A DNA stretch of 16,626 nucleotides, taken from assembly GCA_045589215.1 (NCBI GenBank), contig JAZNOQ010000071.1:1-16626 (forward strand), in the 5' to 3' direction. Source of the DNA: JAZNOQ01 sp045589215. Lineage in GTDB: Bacteria > Bacillota > Clostridia > Oscillospirales > CAG-272. Below the pieces are notes generated by a model. It ran no database searches and was not told where the DNA came from. It saw only the letters and a list, made by a program, of their open reading frames with translations. Shown piece after piece: positions 7,860-12,492 of this stretch (position 1 is its first letter; every line of letters starts with the position of its first letter). A program made the translations under genes and the position numbers.

Positions 7860-8176
7860 AAGAAATTCTCCTGATCGCAGTCGTTGCCGCCGTCACCCTT
7901 CTCCTTCGCGTCCTTCCATTCCTCGTCTTTCGAGGCAATCGGAAAACACCACCGCTGATCACCTATCTCGGACGGGTTCTTCCCTTCGCTGTGATGGGAA
8001 TGCTCTGCGTTTATTGTCTGAAGGACGTATCGGTCTCATCGTATCCCTTTGGCCTCCCCGAGATCATCGCATCCGCGGCCGTCGTCCTGCTTCACCTTTG
8101 GAAGCGCAATACGCTTGTGAGCATTCTCGCAGGAACGGTGACTTATATGGTGCTTGTTGGGTGGGTGTTTGCTTGA
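7856..8176 (+). CDS. azlD: AzlD family transporter, small subunit
   Basis: A 106-residue hydrophobic protein with about four membrane segments (roughly 3-24, 40-56, 66-82 and 88-104), typical of the AzlD small subunit. The conserved TLLLRVLPFLVF near the N-terminus and the GRVLPFAVMGML segment (39-50) match the family. It partners AzlC in branched-chain amino acid export. The ATG overlaps the azlC stop (ATGA), so the two are translationally coupled. It is the last gene of the plus-strand unit; no clear terminator follows. Confidence 0.94.
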   Translation: MKEILLIAVVAAVTLLLRVLPFLVFRGNRKTPPLITYLGRVLPFAVMGMLCVYCLKDVSVSSYPFGLPEIIASAAVVLLHLWKRNTLVSILAGTVTYMVLVGWVFA

Positions 8177-8548
8177 GCCGCACGATCACACTCCATAACG
8201 AAAACGGGCTATCTCACCAAGGTGTAAACTGCCTTTCCCCCTTAATTCTTATCGCTTGTAATGTGTGACCGTATCTTGTGTTGACCGCGCACAACGTGTA
8301 TTCATATACCACAGACGAAGGAATGCGAGCACCAGCTCACCGCATAGATAAAACCATAGGAACAACTGCGTGCGTGTTCGATCATCCGCAGAGCAAGCGT
8401 CTTAAGGCTCCCCTCGCAAAGGTACCGTGACACCGAAGGAAAGGGAAACGAAAAGCCTCTGTCCGTAAAGATGTGTTGCCGTTGGACAGGGGCTGTTTCA
8501 AGAACAAAAGGGGGCAAAAAATAAAAATAAAAATTTTTGAAAACCCTC
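8177..8548. other. Long intergenic region without a supported gene
   Basis: No reading frame here has both a start signal and recognisable protein features. Several short inverted repeats occur: CACCAAGGTG near 8217, GAGC-ACCA-GCTC inside an ATGC/GCAT stem near 8326-8348, CTGCG/CGCAG near 8365-8390, and a large hairpin at 8454-8494. It could be an untranslated RNA or a decayed gene; I recognise no known RNA family (6S, SRP, tmRNA and RNase P were considered). Confidence 0.5.
8454..8494. terminator. Stem-loop, possible terminator read on the minus strand
   Basis: AGCCTCTGTCC (8454-8464) and GGACAGGGGCT (8484-8494) form an 11-bp stem with one wobble and a 19-nt loop. Read on the minus strand it is followed by TTTTCGTTT; read on the plus strand the tail is poor. 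No gene that would need a minus-strand terminator here is seen, so it may instead be part of a structured RNA. Confidence 0.35.
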
Positions 8549-8577
8549 TTGACTTTAGCAAAAAAGTGTGCTATAAT
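8549..8577 (+). promoter_or_regulatory. Promoter of tRNA-Pro
   Basis: TTGACT (8549-8554), 17-bp spacer, TATAAT (8572-8577). The predicted transcript starts near 8584, directly on a small hairpin (8585-8604: TGT/ACA and CGGG/CCCG around a GGTAT loop) that precedes the tRNA and would be part of the 5' leader removed by RNase P. Confidence 0.88.
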
Positions 8578-8610
8578 ACTGTACTGTTCGGGGGTATCCC
8601 GACAAGATAT

Positions 8611-8683
8611 CTGGGTGTGGCGCAGCTGGTAGCGCGCTACCTTGGGGTGGTAGAGGCCGCAAGTTCAAGTCTTGTCACTCAGA
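8611..8683 (+). tRNA. tRNA-Pro (anticodon GGG)
   Basis: A complete cloverleaf of 73 nt. Acceptor stem CTGGGTG (8611-8617) pairs with CACTCAG (8676-8682), with one G-U pair. The D stem is GCGC/GCGC (8620-8623, 8632-8635) and the anticodon stem CTACC/GGTAG (8637-8641, 8649-8653). The loop TTGGGGT gives anticodon GGG at 8644-8646. The T stem is GCAAG/CTTGT with loop TTCAAGT. Discriminator base A is 8683. The next bases are TAG, so no CCA is encoded. The part from 8641 to the end is duplicated at 12219-12261, where the flank does begin with CCA: the gene has been used as an integration site and its 3' part is now supplied by the element. Confidence 0.97.
8641..8683 (+). repeat. attL: 43-bp direct repeat at the tRNA-Pro 3' end
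   Basis: The 43 bases from the last base of the 5' anticodon stem to the discriminator base are identical to 12219-12261 in the same orientation. Identity stops sharply on both sides (C versus T before, T versus C after). This is the signature of tyrosine-recombinase integration into a tRNA 3' end. Confidence 0.95.
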
Positions 8684-8689
8684 TAGACA

Positions 8690-8722
8690 AAAAGGCAGGA
8701 AGCATTGTGCTTCCTGCCTTTT
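8690..8722. terminator. Strong bidirectional terminator between tRNA-Pro and int
   Basis: A perfect 15-bp stem, AAAAGGCAGGAAGCA (8690-8704) with TGCTTCCTGCCTTTT (8708-8722), around a TTG loop, gives U runs on both strands. It can end tRNA transcription on the plus strand and the rep-int operon on the minus strand (int stop at 8724). It belongs to the element, not to the original locus. Confidence 0.9.
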
Positions 8723-8723
8723 C

Positions 8724-9659
8724 TCATTCGTGAAGCGTGAACATACCGCTTAAGTTGCCTGCAAGCATCACCTTCCGTTGTCGGCTATAATGGATATAGA
8801 TATTGCTCGTGGTCTCTATGTCGGCGTGTCCGAGCCAATTCTTCACGTCTTCAAGAGACCACCCGCGCTCCATAAGGATAGAGGCTGTCGAATGCCGAAG
8901 ATCGTGGAAGCGCATCGGCGGGAGACCGATGCGGGCAAGCTCTCGACGGAATGACCGCGTGAGCGTATCGGGGCGCATCGGTTCGCCGTTCACCCGGTGC
9001 AGTATATAGGGGCTCTCCCCTCCGTGTTCGGCGCGGATACGTTCAAGCATAGCTTTCACTTCGGGGAGAAGCTCGAACGTGCGGCGGCTCGTGTCGGTCT
9101 TGGTGTTGTCGCTCACCTCTATGGTGAGGTTCTTCACCACGGTATGACAGACGGTGAGCGTATTTCGCTCAAAGTCGATCGCGCTCCATTTGAGCCCGAG
9201 CACCTCTGACCTGCGCAGACCGTAGTAAAGCGCGAGAATGACCGCAGGGGCTATCTGTGAGCCCGAGAGACCGTCAAGAAGGGTTTGTGCATCTCTCGGA
9301 GTTAGAAAGACCGTCCGAGCCGTCAGCGTCGATTTTCGGCGGCGTAGGCGTATGTTATCGGCGGGGTTCGTCTCTATATACCCGAGCACAACGGCATCGC
9401 GGAGTGCGTGCCTGATCACGCTCAAGTGCTTCTTGACGCTCACGAGCGACAAGCCGCCTTTGCCGTCTCTCCGTCCTGCTCGCAGTTTCTCTACGGCGTA
9501 GGCGTGAATGTGAGGGGCGCGGAGCTCGTCGAGCTCCTTCCCCTCGAAGTAGGGGGCTATGTGACGGGTGATATAGATGCTTTCCGCTTCATAGGTAGAG
9601 CGTTTGAGAAGCGGCGCGCGCTTCTCCTGCCAATCGGTGAAATATTCGCTTGCTTTCAT
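8724..9659 (-). CDS. int: Tyrosine recombinase/integrase, short form
   Basis: A 311-residue phage-type integrase. The core-binding SAM-like domain covers about 1-100 and the catalytic domain about 112-300. Catalytic residues are visible: R149 (LYYGLRRSE), K187 (NTKT), H252 and R255 (HDLRHS), H278 (WLGHAD) and nucleophile Y288 (SNIYIH). The AP2-like arm-binding domain present at the N-terminus of many relatives, including the second integrase in this window, is missing: the protein starts directly at the core-binding domain. The ATG at 9659 has GAGGAG about 6 nt upstream; no upstream coding continuation is possible because rep ends 20 nt away. It is probably cotranscribed with rep and catalyses integration and excision at the 43-bp repeats. 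Confidence 0.95.
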   Translation of the reverse strand: MKASEYFTDWQEKRAPLLKRSTYEAESIYITRHIAPYFEGKELDELRAPHIHAYAVEKLRAGRRDGKGGLSLVSVKKHLSVIRHALRDAVVLGYIETNPADNIRLRRRKSTLTARTVFLTPRDAQTLLDGLSGSQIAPAVILALYYGLRRSEVLGLKWSAIDFERNTLTVCHTVVKNLTIEVSDNTKTDTSRRTFELLPEVKAMLERIRAEHGGESPYILHRVNGEPMRPDTLTRSFRRELARIGLPPMRFHDLRHSTASILMERGWSLEDVKNWLGHADIETTSNIYIHYSRQRKVMLAGNLSGMFTLHE

Positions 9660-9679
9660 ACTGTTCTCCTCGGTTGGTG

Positions 9680-10450
9680 TTACTCGAAATACGTGAACGC
9701 CGTCTGCACGTTGTCAAACCACTTCACAGTTACGTAGTCGTTCTCGTAATCGGGGGCTGTGATGGGCTTGGCAAGGATGTCCTTGCTGACGATCTCGGAG
9801 GACTGCAAGCCCTGCGAGGCGTAGAAAATATGTGCGTTCAGTGCTGTGATCGTTTGCAAAGCCTCTTTCGTGATATACTTGGTGATATACTTACTCGCCG
9901 CTTCGCCGTTTTCTATACGCTCTATGCTCGTATATCCGAACTTGCGTTCGTAGGCTTCCCACGTATAGACTTGTTTACCTTGCGTCAAGCGGTCTCGGAT
10001 GGCATACGGGATATGGTCTTGCAAGGTGAACGCTCGCAGAGCGGATAAGGGCAAGCCCATTAAGAAACCATGCATGTGCCAACTGCCGTCCTTGTGCTGT
10101 TCGGGAACGAGCAGACACTTCACGTTGGTGTGCGACTTCTTGCGAACGTCGCGTATGAACTGTGAAAGGTCTTTGCGATACTGTTCAAGGTTGTGACGGT
10201 CGTACTTCTTCGGGTCGAGGGTGAACGTCACGAAAAGCTCCCACGGGTTACAGTATGCAAGCTCAAAGACACGGGCGCGGGTGCGGGAAATGTTGTTGTT
10301 GAGTTTGTTGTCATTGCCCGCGCGTCCCTTTGCCGTGAATTTGACCTCTCTGTGCTCATTCGCCTTACACTTGATGCACAGAAGCTTATACTTCTTTGCG
10401 GCATATGACCGAACTACTCCGTAGTTCGAAATGTATCTTCCGTGAAGCAT
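9680..10450 (-). CDS. rep: HUH-superfamily rolling-circle replication initiator
   Basis: A 256-residue protein with the three Rep motifs in order. Motif 1 is FVTFTLDP (73-80), the metal-binding HUH motif is HMHGF (125-129), and motif 3 is KYITKYITK with two candidate nucleophilic tyrosines, Y188 and Y192, four residues apart. Two tyrosines with following lysines are typical of the phage/REP_ORF2-G2P-like branch (Microviridae and filamentous-phage style initiators) rather than single-Tyr plasmid Reps. It should nick one strand at an origin and start rolling-circle replication. The ATG at 10450 was chosen because AAAGGAGG lies 7 nt upstream; an in-frame upstream extension to 10507 lacks such a site. 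int follows after 20 nt. The 312-nt non-coding region upstream is the likely origin. Confidence 0.88.
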   Translation of the reverse strand: MLHGRYISNYGVVRSYAAKKYKLLCIKCKANEHREVKFTAKGRAGNDNKLNNNISRTRARVFELAYCNPWELFVTFTLDPKKYDRHNLEQYRKDLSQFIRDVRKKSHTNVKCLLVPEQHKDGSWHMHGFLMGLPLSALRAFTLQDHIPYAIRDRLTQGKQVYTWEAYERKFGYTSIERIENGEAASKYITKYITKEALQTITALNAHIFYASQGLQSSEIVSKDILAKPITAPDYENDYVTVKWFDNVQTAFTYFE

Positions 10451-10762
10451 TGTCTCTCCTCCTTTTCCCGCTTTATGATACTTAGTCAAGTATATATAAA
10501 ATCTCACGCCTCGGGACGCTGACGTGAAACGTTGATGAGGTTAGCTCGCCCCACGGGGTCGCGGCTCGACACGTACCGCAATTCGGCGCGTGCCGCAGGC
10601 GCAACACTCGCGCGGGTTGGTCGAAGGGTGTTTCCATACTGCCCGACGACTACAACCGCGCAATCCGCGGTTTAGGCGAGGAAAGCCGACACGCCCGCGC
10701 GGTCGGCTTTTGGAGGTAATCAGAGAAAGCGTGTGCATAGCGGGGGAGAACCTTACCCCCGC
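10451..10762. other. Non-coding region of the element; candidate double-strand origin
   Basis: Between the sigma-like gene and rep lie 312 nt without a credible gene but rich in inverted repeats. These are ATACTT-AGTC-AAGTAT (10478-10493) near the rep start; CACG..CCG and CGG..CGTG around a CAATT loop (10570-10592); AACCGCG-CAATC-CGCGGTT (10654-10672); and AAAGCCGAC/GTCGGCTTT (10682-10710). Two hairpins share CAAT-type loops. HUH Reps of this branch nick in or near hairpins, so this is the best place for the origin. It must also contain the rep promoter; AT-rich TATATATACT near 10489-10500 is a possible -10, but no -35 stands out. Confidence 0.5.
10682..10710. terminator. Hairpin terminator downstream of the sigma-like gene
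   Basis: A perfect 9-bp stem AAAGCCGAC (10682-10690) / GTCGGCTTT (10702-10710) with an 11-nt GC-rich loop. It lies about 50 nt beyond the sigma-like gene stop. On the minus strand TTTCC follows, on the plus strand TTTTGG; the U runs are short, so it could instead be part of the origin. Confidence 0.45.
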
Positions 10763-11752
10763 TTATGCTCCCCAAGCTGATGCTTGCTCGGCTTTCTGTC
10801 GAGCCCTCATAGCTCGGACGCGCTCTCTGTTCTTCGCTCGCCGCCGTTCAGCCTCTTCGGGCGTCTCCTGTGCTCTGCGGGTTCGATGACGAGCCCGCTC
10901 GCGCTCTCGGCGGGCTTCCTTCTCCTCCTCGCTGTAGCCTTCGGGGAAAACTCCCACAAAGAGGTTTGCGCGGCGTGAGCCACGTTCGAGAAGTCGAGCA
11001 ACAACGTCCGCGGCATTCTCTCTGAGCTTGACCAACGCTCGCTCACGTGCGTGCTTATACTGCACCACGCTCACACCGAGCTCCTCACTTGCGCTCTCGT
11101 TGTCCATAGCTTGCAAAGAACAGCGCAAGACCGTGCAATCCTTCTCGTTGAGGAGGTCGGATACAAGCTCTATGAGCTCGTCAACGTCAAGCACGTTTCC
11201 GCGATCGCCGCGCTTGTTGTATTCCTCCTCGACGCTCTCTATGGTACAGATGCTGTCGAGCGGATGTCGGTCGCTCTCCTCGCCCTTGTCGTTTTCAAGC
11301 GTCCAATCGTCATAGAAACTCGGCATAAGCGTTTCGGGTGCTTTGCGGCACTGATAAAACAACGCGCTGTGCTTGTTGCCGTTCCGCGCCGCATCCGTCA
11401 TAATGTACTCATAGCCGATATATGCCTTACTGACGGAGTCGCGGTACATCGTGGTGTAGAGATACGCGCCGTTATCGTAGGCGAGATACGGCAAGTCGAG
11501 GATAAGCTGATTATAGAACGCATCGAGCTCAATGCGTCCGTTTGTTCCCGTGAAATGTGCTCGCATATCGGGGCGTTCTCGCAGGAACTTGAACACCATA
11601 TTGTTTATGGTCTTGCGGTTCTCCTCGACGAACAGCGCGCACGCCTCGCCGTCTTTCGCCTTGATGCGTTCGATCTGTCCCTCGTGGAATATCCACGTGC
11701 GGTCTTGCATTATATCCCTGCTCTCGGCGGGCTTTGTTTCGGTTGTGTTCAT
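10763..11752 (-). CDS. Sigma-70-like transcription regulator with charged C-terminal tail
   Basis: A 329-residue protein. Residues about 38-120 resemble a divergent sigma region 2 (CALFVEENRKTINNMVFKFL and later helices). Residues 190-245 resemble sigma region 4: LLNEKDCTVLRCS, then a helix-turn-helix in NESASEELGVSVVQYKHARERA (218-239) and LVKLRE. After residue 270 the protein becomes an extreme Arg/Glu/Ala-rich helix (EEKEARRERERARHR and similar), unlike normal sigma factors. A role in activating rep-int is plausible but inferred. The ATG at 11752 has AAAGGAG 5 nt upstream. It is transcribed from the operator-controlled promoter at 11874-11902, divergent from the XRE repressor. It could also be a phage-type late regulator of the ArpU kind. 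Confidence 0.7.
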   Translation of the reverse strand: MNTTETKPAESRDIMQDRTWIFHEGQIERIKAKDGEACALFVEENRKTINNMVFKFLRERPDMRAHFTGTNGRIELDAFYNQLILDLPYLAYDNGAYLYTTMYRDSVSKAYIGYEYIMTDAARNGNKHSALFYQCRKAPETLMPSFYDDWTLENDKGEESDRHPLDSICTIESVEEEYNKRGDRGNVLDVDELIELVSDLLNEKDCTVLRCSLQAMDNESASEELGVSVVQYKHARERALVKLRENAADVVARLLERGSRRANLFVGVFPEGYSEEEKEARRERERARHRTRRAQETPEEAERRRAKNRERVRAMRARQKAEQASAWGA

Positions 11753-11786
11753 TGCTTCTCCTTTCGTTCGCGTAATGCCCGCATAT

Positions 11787-11828
11787 CTATAAAGGGCTGT
11801 CGAGATACTTGCGGTATTCGGTTTTCAC
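11787..11828 (-). CDS. Possible 13-residue leader peptide
   Basis: Minus strand: a GTG at 11828 has an excellent ribosome binding site, GGAGGTGA (11840-11833), and opens a 13-codon frame, MKTEYRKYLDSPL, ending at TAG (11789-11787). It lies in the leader of the sigma-like gene, downstream of operator 1. The unusually strong start signal with no longer frame behind it suggests a leader ORF or the remnant of a truncated small gene. Immediately after it, a second tiny frame without a ribosome binding site (11784-11749) overlaps the start of the sigma-like gene. Confidence 0.45.
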   Translation of the reverse strand: MKTEYRKYLDSPL

Positions 11829-11844
11829 GTTATCACCTCCAAAC

Positions 11845-11866
11845 GATATATCCAATCGGATATATC
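11845..11866. promoter_or_regulatory. Operator 1 of the element switch
   Basis: A perfect palindrome: half-site GATATATCC, spacer AATC, half-site GGATATATC (9-4-9). It lies downstream of the minus-strand promoter, in the leader of the sigma-like gene. The likely binder is the XRE protein. Confidence 0.75.
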
Positions 11867-11873
11867 ACAGAGT

Positions 11874-11902
11874 ATTATATACCCGAACGGATATAAAGTC
11901 AA
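11874..11902 (-). promoter_or_regulatory. Promoter of the sigma-like gene
   Basis: Minus strand: -35 TTGACT (11902-11897), 17-bp spacer, -10 TATAAT (11879-11874). Operator 2 fills the spacer and operator 3 touches the -35, so repressor binding would block it. Confidence 0.85.
11876..11897. promoter_or_regulatory. Operator 2 of the element switch
   Basis: Imperfect 9-4-9 palindrome: TATATACCC, spacer GAAC, GGATATAAA. It lies between the -10 and -35 of the minus-strand promoter; its centre is 31 bp from operator 1 and 25 bp from operator 3. Confidence 0.65.
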
Positions 11903-11922
11903 TATGCCCGTATGGATATATG
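11901..11922. promoter_or_regulatory. Operator 3 of the element switch
   Basis: Imperfect 9-4-9 palindrome: AATATGCCC, spacer GTAT, GGATATATG. It overlaps the -35 of the minus-strand promoter and the -35/spacer region of the plus-strand promoter of the XRE gene, so it could mediate autoregulation. Confidence 0.65.
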
Positions 11923-11929
11923 CTATAAT
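11921..11929 (+). promoter_or_regulatory. Extended -10 promoter of the XRE repressor gene
   Basis: TGCTATAAT is a consensus -10 with an upstream TGn extension; the -35 position carries only AATATG, inside operator 3. The leader contains a 10-bp inverted repeat with one mismatch (11948-11969) just before the ribosome binding site, which may limit translation. Confidence 0.65.
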
Positions 11930-11985
11930 CTCTGTATTGCACAAAAAAGAGCCCGCGATCGCGAGCTCTGAAGGAGGTATTTTCT

Positions 11986-12204
11986 ATGCAATTTTACCAA
12001 AGACTTCGCGACGTGCGCGAAGATGCCGACAAGAACCAATCGGAGATTGCAGCTCTACTCGGAACGACACAACCACAATACAGCCGTTACGAGAAGGGCG
12101 AACGGCAAATGCCGATCGAGCATTACAAGACGCTTGCCGAGTTTTACAACGTTTCGATCGACTACCTCGCGGGGCTGATTGAAACGCCTCGGAAGCTCCG
12201 TTGA
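11986..12204 (+). CDS. XRE-family helix-turn-helix repressor
   Basis: A 72-residue single-domain HTH_3 protein (Cro/C1 type). The HTH is in NQSEIAALLGTTQPQYSRYEKGERQ, and the trailing PIEHYKTLAEFYNVSIDYLAGL is the usual end of the XRE fold. There is no extra sensory or protease domain. AAGGAGG lies 8 nt before the ATG at 11986. It diverges from the sigma-like gene across the three-operator region and is the obvious candidate for binding those operators, keeping the element quiet while limiting its own synthesis through operator 3. It ends only 14 nt before attR. Confidence 0.92.
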   Translation: MQFYQRLRDVREDADKNQSEIAALLGTTQPQYSRYEKGERQMPIEHYKTLAEFYNVSIDYLAGLIETPRKLR

Positions 12205-12218
12205 GCTCCCTCGTCGCT

Positions 12219-12261
12219 CTTGGGGTGGTAGAGGCCGCAAGTTCAAGTCTTGTCACTCAGA
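12219..12261 (+). repeat. attR: 43-bp direct repeat of the tRNA-Pro 3' end
   Basis: Identical to 8641-8683. It is followed directly by CCA and then a terminator hairpin, as expected for the original end of the tRNA-Pro gene before insertion. It contains no 5' half, so it is not a functional tRNA. Confidence 0.95.
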
Positions 12262-12263
12262 CC

Positions 12264-12305
12264 AAATAAAGCCGTTGGAGCAACCGTTCCAACGGCTTTA
12301 TTTTT
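12264..12305 (+). terminator. Original tRNA-Pro terminator, displaced to the far end of the element
   Basis: Perfect 16-bp stem AAATAAAGCCGTTGGA (12264-12279) / TCCAACGGCTTTATTT (12288-12303) with an 8-nt loop, then T-rich sequence. It follows the CCA after attR, so it was most likely the tRNA gene's own terminator. Confidence 0.9.
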
Positions 12306-12310
12306 GCTTT

Positions 12311-12424
12311 GTTACGCAAGGCTTTTTCGGCAATTAGGGAGGATGAAAATTCATCCTCCCTAATTGCGCTTTTTGAGACCCTGTCCCGCAGCTTTTAGGC
12401 GCGTGTTACGCAATTTGTTACGCA
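12311..12424 (+). repeat. Three GTTACGCA direct repeats
   Basis: GTTACGCAA at 12311-12319 and 12405-12413 and GTTACGCA at 12417-12424. The last two are 12 bp apart (GTTACGCAATTT then GTTACGCAGATT) and are followed by a weaker third unit, GTGTAAT. The spacing is iteron- or integrase-arm-like. Function unknown. Confidence 0.6.
12330..12367. repeat. Perfect 18-bp palindrome
   Basis: GCAATTAGGGAGGATGAA (12330-12347) is followed after two bases by its exact complement (12350-12367). On the plus strand GCTTTTTG follows, so it could end plus-strand transcription. It could also be a dispersed palindromic repeat. It lies between two GTTACGCA repeats. Confidence 0.8.
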
Positions 12425-12492
12425 GATTGTGTAATACCCTGTTTTTTGTCGAGCTTAAATATCCCATATATGTATCTTCAATTATTTTGCAT

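Larger units (their letters stand above)
8641..12261. mobile_element. Small integrated element in tRNA-Pro (about 3.58 kb)
   Basis: The element lies between two 43-bp direct repeats; the unique unit is 3578 bp measured repeat start to repeat start. Order: tRNA/attL, bidirectional terminator, integrase (-), HUH replication initiator (-), non-coding hairpin region, sigma-like regulator (-), leader ORF (-), divergent control region with three operators, XRE repressor (+), attR. It carries no visible capsid, conjugation or partition gene. The combination resembles a minimal integrative plasmid that can excise and replicate by rolling circle, controlled by a repressor as in temperate phages. The layout and repeats are seen directly; autonomous excision and replication are inferred from the protein families. 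Confidence 0.9.

Noticed and set aside
8302..8517. Minus-strand 71-codon frame between azlD and tRNA-Pro
   Set aside because: No ribosome binding site and unusual composition (many Ser, Cys, Phe); it covers the hairpin at 8454-8494. Kept as unexplained intergenic sequence instead.
8177..8548. 6S RNA, SRP RNA, tmRNA or RNase P RNA
   Set aside because: None of their conserved core motifs could be found on either strand.
8473..8733. Plus-strand frame running through the tRNA-Pro gene
   Set aside because: It reads through the tRNA promoter, the tRNA and its terminator, so it is not a gene.
10590..10889. Plus-strand frame of 99 codons in the candidate origin region
   Set aside because: No ribosome binding site, Arg/Ala-rich shadow composition, and it overlaps the end of the sigma-like gene on the other strand.
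11051..11896. Long plus-strand open frame of 281 codons opposite the sigma-like gene
   Set aside because: It is antisense to a protein with an HTH and a good ribosome binding site, has no own start signal and crosses the operator region; it arises from codon bias of the real gene.
12311..12424. CRISPR array
   Set aside because: Only three 8-9-nt repeats with irregular spacing and no cas genes; far too short for CRISPR repeats.
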